A DNA stretch of 64,000 bases, taken from JAEULH01 sp963746275. Lineage in GTDB: Bacteria; Pseudomonadota; Alphaproteobacteria; Rhodospirillales; Defluviicoccaceae. This document shows positions 17,904 through 27,984 of the stretch, in pieces. The first letter of the stretch is position 1; every line of letters begins with the position of its first letter. Position numbers and translations under genes: made by a program. The notes under the pieces were generated by a model. That model saw nothing but the letters and a program-made list of their open reading frames with translations, searched no databases and was not told the origin of the DNA. The DNA lies in NCBI GenBank assembly GCA_963746275.1, contig CAVVAX010000037.1:1-64000 (forward strand). The letters run 5' to 3'.

Positions 17904-20631
17904 TCAGCGAGCGTCCTCGGTAGCCGGCTCGCCTGCCGGCGCTCCACGCAGCAGCCGCAGCAGCAGCTTGCGCGCCTCCTCGATCAGCAGCACCGATGAC
18001 GCCACGGCCACCGCCAGCCCCCAATCCTCCAGCGTCAGCGCCGTGGTCTTGAACACGGCCTGCGCCGGTGGCCAGTAGACCGCGGTGAGCTGCAGCGTGA
18101 TGACGCCGAACAACGCCAGCCACAGGGCCCGGTTGGAGAAGAAGTGGCGGCTGAATGCTGACCCGGACTCGGCGCGGGCATTGAAGACGTTGAAGAACTG
18201 GAACAGGACGAAGGTGGTGAACGTCAGCGTCGCTGCGCGCAACTCGTCGCCCGTCTCTCTGGCGTAGTAGTAGACGCCGAGCGTGCCCGCGGTCATGACC
18301 GCGGCCAGCAGCATCAGGTTGCCCAGCCGGCGCAGCGTCAGGATCTCGGCGCCCGGCCGGCGCGGCGGCTCGTTCATGATCCCCCGGCGCGCCGGGTCGA
18401 CCCCCAATGCCATCGCCGGCGGCCCGTCCATGATGATGTTGACCCAGAGGATCTGGATCGGGTTGAAGGGCACCGGCCAGCCGAGCAGCACCGCGGCGAG
18501 CACGGTGGCCAGGGCGCCGATGTTGGTCGCGAGCTGGAAGCGGACGAACTTGACGATGTTGGCGTAGATCGTCCGCCCTTCCTCGACGGCCTGGACGATG
18601 GTCGCGAAGTTGTCGTCGGTGAGGATCATCGCCGCCGCTTCCTTGCTCACCTCCGTGCCGGTGATGCCCATGGCGATGCCGATGTCGGCGTTCTTGAGCG
18701 CCGGCGCGTCGTTGACGCCATCACCAGTCATGGCGACGACATGGCCGGATTGCTTGAGCGCGCGGACCAGCTTGACCTTGTGCTCCGGCGCCACCCGGGC
18801 AAAGACGCCGACGTCCGGCATCCGCGCCGCGAGGTCCGTGTCGTCCACCGCATCCAGATCGTCGCCACCCAGCGCCTCGCCTTCCAGCGCCAGCTCCCTG
18901 GCGACGGCCTTGGCGGTGGCCTTGTGGTCGCCGGTGATCATCTTCACCTGGATGCCGGCGGCGCGGCAGAGCGCGATCGCATCCCGCGCCTCGCTCCGGG
19001 CCGGATCCTTGATCCCGATCAGGCCCTGCAGGCAGAGCTCGGCGACATGCGGCTCGAGCTCTCCGGTGGGGTCGAACTCCTCCTCCGGAAGCTGCCCGTG
19101 AGGCCGCGGCGAGGACGCGAAGGCCGCTCCGTGCCATGGCATCGAGCTCGCGCTCCAGCCGCACTTGCGCGCCGGCGTCGAGCGGTCGCTCGCCGTCGGG
19201 GTACCGGATCGTCCGGCACAGCGGCAGCAGGATCTCGCTGGCGCCTTTGACGAACAGAAGGACTCGGCCGTCGTCGCCGCGGTGGAACGTCGCCATGTAC
19301 TTCCGCGCCGAGTCGAAGCCGATCTCGGCGATGCGCGGCAGCCGGGCCCGCGCTTCCTCTACGTCAATGCCGCCCTTGTGCGCGAGCGCGACGAGGGCGC
19401 CTTCGGTGGGATCGCCGATGAGCTGGCCCTCGCTCACCCGGCTGTCGTTGCAGACCGCCGCGGGCACGAGCAGGAACGACAGGTCGGGCGCCGCCTCCGC
19501 CGCCTCGTCGGGGCTGGTGATCGCCCCATCGCCACCGTAGCCTTCGCCGGAAACGGCAAAGCTTCGCCCGCCGGCCCACACGGCGCGCGCGGTCATCTGG
19601 TTCAGCGTCAGCGTCCCGGTCTTGTCTGAGCAGATCACCGTGGTGCAGCCGAGGGTCTCGACCGCGGCAAGGCGTTTGACGATGGCGCGCTGCGCCGCCA
19701 TCCGCCGCATCCCCAGCGCCAGCGTCAGCGTGACCACCGCCGGCAGCCCTTCCGGGATCGCTGCCACCGCGAGCGTGATGGCGGTCAGCGCCGCCGCCGC
19801 CAGCGGCTGCCCCTGCAGCAGCGTCAGGGTGAAGATCAGGGCGACGACGACCGCCGCGATGAGCGCGAGGCGCTTGCCCAGCCGGTCGAGCTGGCGCTGC
19901 AGCGGCGTCATGCCCTCGGGCGCGTCGCGCATCATCCCGGCGATGCGCCCCATCTCCGTGTCCATGCCGGTCGCGGTGACCACCATCTCGCCGCGGCCGC
20001 GAGTGACGACCGTGTTCATGAAGCTCATGTTGCCGCGCTCGGCGAGTGGCGCGTTCTCGGCCGCACCGCCGGCGTGCTTCTCCACCGGCTCGGACTCGCC
20101 CGTCAGCGCCGCCTCGTCGATCTGCAGCGCCTTGGCAACGCAGAGCCGCCCGTCCGCCGGCGTCTTGTCACCGGCTTCGAGCACGACGAGGTCGCCGGGA
20201 ACGAGTTCGGCGGCGTCGATCTCCTGCTTCGCCCCGTCGCGGCGGACCCGCGCCTTCAATGCCAGCATCTTCTTCAGCGCGCCCAGGCTCTGCTCGGCGC
20301 GATGCTCCTGGTAGAAGCCGAGCAGGGCGTTGAAGACGACCACGACGAGGATGACGATGGTGTCGGTCAGGTCGCCGACGAAATAGGCGACGACGGCGGC
20401 AACCGCGAGGATGAGGATCAGCACGCCCTTGAACTGATCCAGCAGCCTGAGCCACGCCGGCCGTGGCGGGACCTCGCTCAGCCGGTTGGGCCCGCGCTCC
20501 GCCAGCCTCCGCTCGGCATCCGCAGCGCTTAGCCCGTGCGCCGGATCCACGTCCAGATGCGCGGCTACCGCCTCGGCGCTAAGCGTATGCCAGGCGCGGT
20601 CCGGCGGGCTGGGCTCCGTCATGGCAGGCAT
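17904..20631 (-). CDS. P-type (type II) cation-transporting ATPase (apparent frameshift)
   Basis: About 908 residues after removing one extra G near 19096. The N-terminal cation ATPase domain is followed by two membrane helices, an actuator TGES at about 177-180, PEGLP in transmembrane helix 4 at about 293-297, and the phosphorylation motif CSDKTGTLTLNQM with the catalytic Asp at about 336. The second part has MTGDGVNDAPALKNADIG and WVNIIMDGPPAMALGVDP, then C-terminal membrane helices. PEGLP and the helix-6 segment resemble SERCA/PacL Ca2+ pumps, but the ion is not certain. I prefer the ATG at 20631 because GAGGA lies 5 nt upstream. It stands alone, divergent from the DUF2760 gene. Confidence 0.88.
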
Positions 20632-20966
20632 GGCATTCCTCAATGGCTGACGACGTCTTCGGCCGGATGGTGTGGCTGTGCCCGGACCGCTGGCACCCGC
20701 CGCCACGGGGCGGCCGGAACAGTGCAGCGCCCTCACCTGACGCGGGCGGCCATGGCTTGCGTCGTCATAGGTGCTAGGAGTGGGCCACGCAAGGGACCGC
20801 CAGCCGCGGCACAGCCGTGACATCTCCAGGCGGTCTCGCCGGCAACGACCCGCGGGCAACGAACGGGCAGCCAACGACGGGCTTGTCTGCAAGGCCGTCC
20901 CGATGCACGTTCCCGGCGCACGAAACGTGACGCGAAAGCGGGCAAGCCGCGTTCAAGGAGACGGTC
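20632..20966. other. divergent intergenic region
   Basis: About 335 bases between the P-type ATPase gene (leftward) and the DUF2760 gene (rightward). Promoters for both units should lie here. I see no RNA gene, no convincing sigma-32 element and no reading frame with a recognisable product. Confidence 0.4.
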
Positions 20967-21602
20967 ATGCGGGTAATCGCCATCATCGCGACGGTCGCGG
21001 TGCTGATCCTGGTTTCGTTGACGTTTCTTCCGGAGGCGGGCATTCCGGAGGCAGCGGCCTACCAGCGGATCATGTTGCTGGCGGCCATCGCCGCCGCCGC
21101 GGTTGCCGTCGTCGCCATGCTCGCGGCCGGGAAGCGGGCTCCGGCCGCCGAGGCCGACGCGAGGCCGCAGGCGGAGGCGCCACGGCCGGTGGTTCAGCCG
21201 CTGGCGGAGAACCAGGCCGACGCCGAGGTCGTGAACTTCCTCGCCACCTTGCAACAGCGCGGCCGCCTCCTCGACTTCCTGATGGACGACATCACCGCCT
21301 ACTCCGACGCGCAAGTCGGCGCCGCCGCCCGCGTCGTCCACGACGGCTGCCGGGCGGCGCTGAAGGAGCACCTGAACATTCGCCCGGTCCGCGAGGAGAA
21401 GGAAGGCTCGACCATCGAGGTGCCGGCGGGTCATGCCGCCGACGAGTACCGCCTGGTCGGGCGGATCGCCGGCGAGGCGCCGTTCGCCGGCATCCTGGTG
21501 CACCGCGGCTGGAAGGTCGAGGAGGTGCGATTGCCGCGACTTCTCCGCCGCGAGGACGAGCGGCTGCCGACCATTGCCCCGGCCGAGGTCGAGCTTAGAT
21601 AG
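20967..21602 (+). CDS. DUF2760 domain-containing protein
   Basis: Protein of 211 residues. Two hydrophobic segments near the N-terminus (about residues 1-20 and 32-52) would anchor it in the inner membrane; a linker rich in Ala and Pro follows, then a soluble domain of about 140 residues beginning ADAEVVNFLATLQQRGRLLD and ending in an ILVHRGWKVEEVRLP strand, which matches DUF2760. A GGAG ribosome binding site precedes the ATG. The two following genes code for divergent Hsp70 proteins, the usual partners of DUF2760. No biochemical role is established for the family. Confidence 0.85.
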   Translation: MRVIAIIATVAVLILVSLTFLPEAGIPEAAAYQRIMLLAAIAAAAVAVVAMLAAGKRAPAAEADARPQAEAPRPVVQPLAENQADAEVVNFLATLQQRGRLLDFLMDDITAYSDAQVGAAARVVHDGCRAALKEHLNIRPVREEKEGSTIEVPAGHAADEYRLVGRIAGEAPFAGILVHRGWKVEEVRLPRLLRREDERLPTIAPAEVELR

Positions 21603-21693
21603 CTGGTTCGCCGCCCGGCCTGCCGGGCTACCCGCGGGCGGCCGGCATACGCTTTTCCGCCATTCCTTTCCCGTTTTGCAGGCACACCTCCGC

Positions 21694-23545
21694 ATGAGCA
21701 GCAAGTTCAGTCTCGGCATCGACCTCGGCACCAGCAACAGCGCCATCGCGATCACCGACCTCGACACCGACCAGACCGAACTCGTCGAGGTCACCCAGGT
21801 CGTCGGGCCGAACCAGGTCGGCGAGAAGCCGACCCTACCGTCGGCGCTCTACATCCCGCACTCGGCCGAGTTTCCGGAGAACGCCTTCGTGCTGCCTTGG
21901 CACGATGGCACGGCCGGGGCCGGCAAATGGCACGATCGTCGGCCATTTCGCCCGCGATCACGGCGCGCTGGTCCCCGACCGCCTGGTCACGTCGGCGAAG
22001 TCGTGGCTGTCCAACCCGCACATCGACCCGCGCCAGGCGGTGCTGCCGTGGCGCTCGCAGATCGCGGAGCCCAAGCTGTCCGCCCTGGAGTGCTCCCGCC
22101 GCTACCTGGAGCACATGCGCGAAGGGCTGCTTCATGCCGAGCGGCGGAAGGGCCGCGACTGGGCGCTCGACGATGGGCAGATCGTGCTGACGGTGCCGGC
22201 GTCCTTCGACGAGGTGGCGCGGACGCTGACGGCGGAGGCCGCCGAGGCCGCGGGGCTCGGCAAGGTGATCCTGCTCGAAGAGCCGCTGGCCGCCTTCTAT
22301 GCCTGGACCGCCCAGGCCGGACGGGACTGGCGGAGCCAGGTCGGCCCCGGTGACATCGTGCTCGTCTGCGACGTCGGCGGCGGCACCGCCGACTTCAGCC
22401 TGATCGCCGTCAACGAGCGGGCCGGCGACCTCGACCTCGACCGCATCAGCGTCGGCGAGCACATCCTGCTCGGTGGCGACAACATGGACCTGGCCTTGGC
22501 CTACACGCTGAAGGCGAAGCTGGAGGCGAGCGGCACGGCAATCAACGCCTGGCAGCTGCTGGCCCTGGTCCAGGCGGCCGGCAAGGCCAAGGTCACGCTG
22601 TTCGAGGACGATGCCCTGACGGAGGCGCCGGTGGCCATCCCGTCTCGCGGGTCGAGCCTGTTTGCGGGCTCGCTATCCACCAGCCTCGATCGGCCGACGC
22701 TGGAGCAGATCGTCGTCGAGGGATTCTTCCCGCTCACCGCTGCTGGCGAGATGCCGAAGGAGGCGCGGCGCGCGGGCTTAAGCGAGTTCGGCCTGCCCTA
22801 TGCTGCCGACGCGGCGGTCAGCCGGCACCTCGCCCGCTTCCTCGCCCGCAGCTTGACCAACGTCCAGGCCAGTGAGGCGCTGGCCGGCCTCGTCCGCGAC
22901 GAGGCGCGGAGCAACGGGCTGCTGATGCCGACGGCGGTCCTGTTCAACGGCGGGGTGTTCAAGGCGCCGCCGCTGCGCCGCCGGGTGATCGAGCTTTTGA
23001 CCGCCTGGAACGGCGGCGCCGCGGTCCGCGAGCTCGCCGGCTTCCAGGCCGATCTGGCGGTGGCCAAGGGCGCGTCCTTCTACGGCCGTAACCGCATCAC
23101 CGGCAAAGGCATCCGCATCCGCGCCGGCGCCGCCCGGTCCTACTACATCGGCCTGGAAAGCTCGATGCCGGCCATTCCCGGCTTCGCCCCGCCGGTGAAG
23201 GCGCTCTGCGTCGTCCCGCAGGGGATGGAGGAGGGCAGCGAGCTGCTGATCGAGGGGCAGGAGTTTGGCCTGGTCACCGGCCAGCCGGCCGAGTTCCGCT
23301 TCTTCTCCTCGGAGGTGCGCAGCGGCGACGTCGCCGGGGAGATCCTTGCGGACGCCGAGGCCGAGCTGGAGGAAACCAGCAGCCTGGAGGTCGAGCTGCC
23401 TGCTTTGGCCGATTTTCCAGCGGGGCAGGCGGTGCCGGTCAGGATCAACCCGGTCGTCACCGAGCTCGGCACGCTGGAGCTGTGGATGAAGCACACCAAC
23501 TCCGACCGGCGCTGGAAGGTCGAGTTTCAGGTCCGGACCGAGTGA
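21694..23545 (+). CDS. Hsp70 (DnaK-like) family protein 1 (apparent frameshift)
   Basis: About 616 residues once one extra base near 21905 is removed. The actin-like ATPase domain has GIDLGTSNSAIAITDLD (phosphate 1), VCDVGGGTADFSLIAVN (phosphate 2), GEHILLGGDNMDLALAY and FNGGVFKAPPLRRRVIE. It differs from housekeeping DnaK: the C-terminal part is short and beta-rich, with no EEVD-like tail and no helical lid I can recognise. It follows the DUF2760 gene by 91 nt and precedes the second Hsp70 gene by 20 nt. Likely a specialised chaperone-like ATPase; its client is unknown. Confidence 0.86.
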
Positions 23546-23565
23546 GGCGAGGCGCCGGATCGTCC

Positions 23566-26404
23566 ATGGCAGGGGATCCGGCGCGGCCGCGCTTCAGCAT
23601 CGGCATCGACCTCGGCACGACCAACTCCGTCCTGGCCTATGCGCCGGTGGACGAGGCGGCGCGCCTCGGCGGTGCTCCCCGTAGCGCAGTGGGCATCGCC
23701 GGCGGCGCTGATCGAGCGGCCGACGCTGCCGTCGTTCCTCTACCTGCCCGAGGACGAGGTGCGCCAGCAGATGCTGGGCGGCGCGCTGGCGCCCGGGGAC
23801 TGGATCGTCGGCCAGTTCGCCAGGACGCGGGCGCAGGATGCGCCCGGGCGGGTGGCGCATTCGGCCAAGTCCTGGCTCTGCCACCACGGGGCCGACCGGG
23901 AGGCGGCGTTCCTGCCGTGGGGCTCCCGGGAGCTTTCGGCGGCTGAGAAGATCTCGCCGGTTCGCGCCTCGGCGCTGATCCTGAACTACCTGCGCGGCGC
24001 CTGGAACGACCGCTTCGCCGTGCGACGGCCCGGACTGGGGCTTCGACGACCAGGACATCACCATCACCGTCCCCGCATCGTTCGATGCGGCGGCGCAGCG
24101 GCTGACGCTGATGGCGGCGGAGGCGGCGGGCTATCCGGATACGGTTCGCCTGCTCGAGGAGCCGCAGGCCGCCTTCTACACCTGGCTGGAGCAGCACGGC
24201 GGCGAAGGACGGCGCCTGGGAGGGCCTCGGCGGCGCCTTGGGCGAGGCCGCCGGCACGCCGGATCCGCGCCACGTCCTCGTCGTCGACATCGGCGGCGGC
24301 ACGTCCGACTTCAGCCTGTTCGCGGTCCACCGCGAAGACGGCGCCAGCGCCGGCATCCGCCGCATCGCCGTCAGCGAACACATCCTGCTCGGTGGTGACA
24401 ACATCGACCTGGCGCTCGCGCACGCGCTCGAAGCGCGGCTTGCGGGCGAGGAGGGGAGGCTGGACGGCGTCGTCCTGGGACTTCCTCGTCGCCCGCTGCC
24501 GCGACCTGAAGGAGCAGGCGCTGGCGATCCCGGGCGCGGAGGACCAGATTTACCAGATCGCCATCCCCGGCCGCGGCTCTGGGCTGTTCGCCGGAACGCG
24601 AACCGCCGCGATCAGCCGCGGCGAGATTGACCGCATCGTCCTCGACGGCTTCTTCCCTGAATGTTCCGCCGACGCCGCGCCAAAGCGGCTCGCCGCCGCC
24701 CTGCAGGAGTGGGGGCTGCCGTACGCCGCGGACAGCGCCATCACCCGCCATCTCGCGCATTTTCTTCAGGGCCGCCCGGCGCCCGATGCGGTGCTGTTCA
24801 ACGGCGGCGCCCTCTACCCGGCGGCGTTGCGCCAACGGCTCTGCGAGCAGATCGGGCAGTGGCAGAACCGGCCGCCGCTGCCGGCGCTTACGGACGATGC
24901 GCCGGACCTGACCGTCGCCCGGGGAGCGGCACGGTTCGGCAAGCTGCTTCGGCTGAACGCGGAGCGCATCGCCGCCGACGCCGCCCGCGCCATCTTCCTT
25001 GAGGTGCAGGCGCGGGGAGACGGCCGCGGTCCTGCCGAGCCGGCCCTGATCTGCGTGCTCCCTCGTGGCGCCGCGGCGGAGCAGACGTTCTCCATCGGTG
25101 ATCTCGCCTTGGAGCTCAGGATCAACCGGCCGGTGCGGTTCCAGGCCTATGCCTCGACCCGTCATGACGACGCCCGGCCGGGCGACGTGATCGACCGGCA
25201 GGCCGAGGACCTGCAGCCGCTCCCGCCGCTCGAGACGGCAGCGCGGGTGGATCGCCCGCCTGCGGACAAACGCACCGTAGCCGTGGCCCTGGAAGCGAGG
25301 ATGAGCGAGCTCGGCCTGCTCGAACTCTCGTGCCGGAGCGTCGATCCGCAGCTCAGGGCGTCGTGGCCGCTCGCCTTCAACCTCCGCGCCGGCACGAAGG
25401 CCGCGGATGCGGGCGGGGCGACTGCCGCCGGTGCCGGGAGCAGCATTGCGCGTGCGGAACCGAACGCGCCGGCGGAGTCCATTGCCGAGGCCGGGGCGAT
25501 CCTGGCGCGGCACTTCTCCCGCGGCCGCGGCGGGCGCGACAAGATCACCGCCGGCAGGGTCCTGGCCAGCCTGGAGAAGGCGCTCGGCCTCGGGAGGGGC
25601 GAGTGGAACTGGGTCCTGGTCCGGAGCCTGTGGCCAAGCCTCGCCGCTTGCGCCGCAGACCGGGGGAACTCACCGGAGCACGAGGAAGCCTGGCTGATCC
25701 TGGCCGGCTTCCTGCTTCGCCCCGGCTTCGGCGCCGCCGCCGACGAGGCGCGGATGGACGAACTCTGGGAGATCCTGGCGCCGGGGCCGCGTTTCCCGCG
25801 CAAGCAGGTCAAGCTGCAACAGTACATCCTCTGGCGAAGGCTGGCCGGCGGGCTGTCGCGGGCGCGCCAGGAGACGGTTCTCGCCGCCGAGATGGAGCAG
25901 GTCCGCCGGCAGAAGGTGCTTGCGCCGGAGCTGGTGCGCATGACCGGCGCCTTCGAGCGGCTCCCGCTCGAGACCAAGAGCGAGCTCGCCGAGCGCTACA
26001 TCGTCCGGGCGCTGGAGCTCGCGCAGGCCGGCAAGCACGCGGCGCCCTATCTGGCCGCGCTCGGGATGCTGCTGAACCGGGCGCCGCTGTACGCCGGCCC
26101 CGAGGACGTCGTCGCTCCCGAACTCGTCGAGCGCGCCTACGACGCCTTCGCCAGGCTCGACTGGGCGGACCCGGAGTTGGCCGAGCTGCAGACGCTGCTC
26201 CTCAGGGCGGCGCGGGTCACGGGCAACCGGGCGCTGGACGTTCGTCAGTCGGTGCGAAGCAAGATCGCCGGCAAGCTGGAGAAGCTGGGGGTCGCTGCCT
26301 CACGCACCGCGAGGCTCAGGGCGCATATGCCAATCTCGCCGGCGGAGCGCCTCGGCCTGGCCGGCGAGGCGCTGCCACCCGGGCTCATCCTGGGCGACAG
26401 CTGA
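23566..26404 (+). CDS. Hsp70 family protein 2 with C-terminal DUF3731-like region (four apparent frameshifts)
   Basis: About 944 residues if four extra bases are removed, near 23665, 24018, 24200 and 24465; each shift is +1. Corrected pieces read FSIGIDLGTTNSVLAYAPVD, then SPAALIERPTLPSFLYLPED, then DITITVPASFDAAAQRLTLM, then VVDIGGGTSDFSLFAV and SEHILLGGDNIDLALAHALE, then LFNGGALYPAALRQRLCEQI. After the Hsp70 part, about 300 residues of helical sequence (from HFSRGRGGRDKITAGRVLAS onward) match the DUF3731 region that ends this subfamily. Last gene of the DUF2760-Hsp70-Hsp70 operon; a strong terminator follows. Confidence 0.82.
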
Positions 26405-26456
26405 AACTCGCAGGCAAAATCCAGGTTCATGACCGAGCGGCTGCAAGCGGATGAAG

Positions 26457-26484
26457 AAAAAGGCGGGCGTTCGCCCGCCTTTTT
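26457..26484. terminator. bidirectional intrinsic terminator
   Basis: Perfect 9-bp stem AGGCGGGCG / CGCCCGCCT with a TT loop, preceded by an A-run and followed by a T-run, so it can end transcripts from both sides. It lies between the convergent Hsp70 operon (+) and fumarate reductase operon (-). Confidence 0.92.
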
Positions 26485-26507
26485 CAGCGCCGCTATGGCG
26501 CGGAGCG

Positions 26508-26852
26508 TCAGATCATCAACAGCGCGATGATGGTCGCCGCGGTGGCGATGGCGGCGAGGGCGTAGACGACGATCGCGACCGTGTGATCGGCGCGGATGCC
26601 GAAGTCGTGGGCGCAGACCCTGAGCCGGTGCGCCGCGTGCCAGGCCGCAAGCACGATGATGCCGAGCAAGATCAGCTTGATCAGCCAGTTGCCGACGAAG
26701 GCCTGCATCGTCTCGTAGGACAGCGCGTCGCCGAAGAGCCCCACGGCCGGCGCCAGGCCGGTAACGAAGATCATCACCGGCAGGATGAAGGCGATGACCG
26801 TGCCGCCGGCCGCGAACAGGAACCAGGGAACCGCCTTTGCCGAGCGCGCCAT
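26508..26852 (-). CDS. frdD: fumarate reductase membrane subunit D
   Basis: Membrane protein of 114 residues with three hydrophobic helices. It matches E. coli-type FrdD in order and motif: FAAGGTVIAFILPVMIF, LFGDALSYETMQAFVGNW and HAAHRLRVCAHDFGIRA. With FrdC it anchors FrdAB and forms the menaquinol site. It is the last gene of frdABCD and begins 1 nt after the frdC stop. Confidence 0.9.
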   Translation of the reverse strand: MARSAKAVPWFLFAAGGTVIAFILPVMIFVTGLAPAVGLFGDALSYETMQAFVGNWLIKLILLGIIVLAAWHAAHRLRVCAHDFGIRADHTVAIVVYALAAIATAATIIALLMI

Positions 26853-26853
26853 C

Positions 26854-27247
26854 TTATGCCACTCCCGCCAGGAGAAGGACCACCACCGACACCGCCGCCC
26901 AGACGCCGTAATGGGCGCCGACGATCAGCTTGCCCGGCACAAACTCCTCGCCGCGCTGGATCCGCATCGCCTGCGGCACCGCCTTGAACCAGGAGGTCGT
27001 GTGGAGCAGGGCGAAGACGAAGGCGAGGACATGGAAGATGATCCCGATCGGGCTCGTGACCGCCGCCAGCCAGCCGTTCCATGCCTCCGGACCCTGGGCG
27101 AGGCGGAAGAGGCCGACGATCAGGATGCCGGTGTAGATGGCGACGAAGATCGAGCTGATCTCGTGCAGCATGTAGTGCTGGTAGCGGCTCTGCTGCAGGA
27201 ACCAGGTCGTCTTCGGGAACCTCGCGGACATAGGGCTTGCGGCTCAT
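26854..27247 (-). CDS. frdC: fumarate reductase membrane subunit C (apparent frameshift)
   Basis: 130 residues after removing one extra C near 27217 (E. coli FrdC has 131). The conserved N-terminus MSRKPYVREVP is in one frame and KTTWFLQQSRYQHYMLHEI onward in the next; the ATG at 27247 overlaps the frdB stop (ATGA). A later ATG at 27231 gives an unshifted but truncated product. Three membrane helices follow, with GPEAWNGWLAAVTSPIGIIF and LHTTSWFKAVPQAMRI, both close to FrdC. The glutamate after YMLH aligns with the E. coli FrdC residue near the quinol site. Confidence 0.88.
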
Positions 27248-27984
27248 CGCTTGCCTCCCGGCAGGAACGAGGTGAGGTAGTCCACCGCGCTGGTGAACTT
27301 GGTCTGCTGGATCGCCCCGGCCGGGTCGACGTCCTTGGGGCACACCTGCGAGCAGGCGCCGACGAAGCTGCAGGCCCAGATGCCGTCGTGGCTGGCGACG
27401 ACGTGCTCGCGGGCGCTGCGGCCGACGTCGCGGGAGTCCATGTTGTAGCGGTGCGCCAGCGCCAGCGCCGCCGGGCCGATGAACTTCTCGTCCAGGCCGT
27501 ACTGCGGGCAGGCCGAGTAGCACAGCAGGCAGTTGATGCACATCGAGTACTGCTTGTAGGCCTTGAGCTGTGCCGGCGTCTGCAGGTACTCGCCGTCCTC
27601 GACCCGCTTCTCCTGCTTGGCGACGATGTACGGCTTGACGCTCTCCAGCTTCTCCATGAAGTCGTCCTGGACGATCACCAGATCGCGCTCGATCGGGAAG
27701 TTCTGCAACGGCTCGACCCGGATCTTGCTCTTGTAGTCGCGCAGGAAAGCCTTGCAGGCGAGCTTCGGCTCACCGTTGATGACCATTCCGCAACTGCCGC
27801 AGACGAACATGTGGCAGGACCAGCGATAGCTGAGCGTCCGGTCCATCTCGTCCTTGACGTAGTTGAGCGCGTCGAGAACGACCCACTCTTCCTCGCACGG
27901 CACCTGGTAGGTCTGGAAGAACGGCTTGTCGTCCATCTCCGGACGGTAGCGCATGACCTCCAGTTCGATCTGTCGCTGGCTCAT
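27244..27984 (-). CDS. frdB: fumarate reductase iron-sulfur subunit
   Basis: 246 residues. The N-terminal ferredoxin domain binds [2Fe-2S] via CHMFVCGSCGMVINGEPKLAC-type spacing; the C-terminal part has SMCINCLLCYSACP for [4Fe-4S] and SFVGACSQVCPKDVDPAGA for [3Fe-4S]. The last motif is the FrdB form rather than the usual alphaproteobacterial SdhB form. It carries electrons between quinol and FrdA. The start overlaps the frdA stop (ATGA). Confidence 0.93.
   Translation of the reverse strand: MSQRQIELEVMRYRPEMDDKPFFQTYQVPCEEEWVVLDALNYVKDEMDRTLSYRWSCHMFVCGSCGMVINGEPKLACKAFLRDYKSKIRVEPLQNFPIERDLVIVQDDFMEKLESVKPYIVAKQEKRVEDGEYLQTPAQLKAYKQYSMCINCLLCYSACPQYGLDEKFIGPAALALAHRYNMDSRDVGRSAREHVVASHDGIWACSFVGACSQVCPKDVDPAGAIQQTKFTSAVDYLTSFLPGGKR

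Noticed and set aside
23566..24500. Programmed frameshifting in Hsp70-2
   Set aside because: Four shifts within 900 bases, all +1 and without slippery-site features, match the error pattern of the rest of the window.
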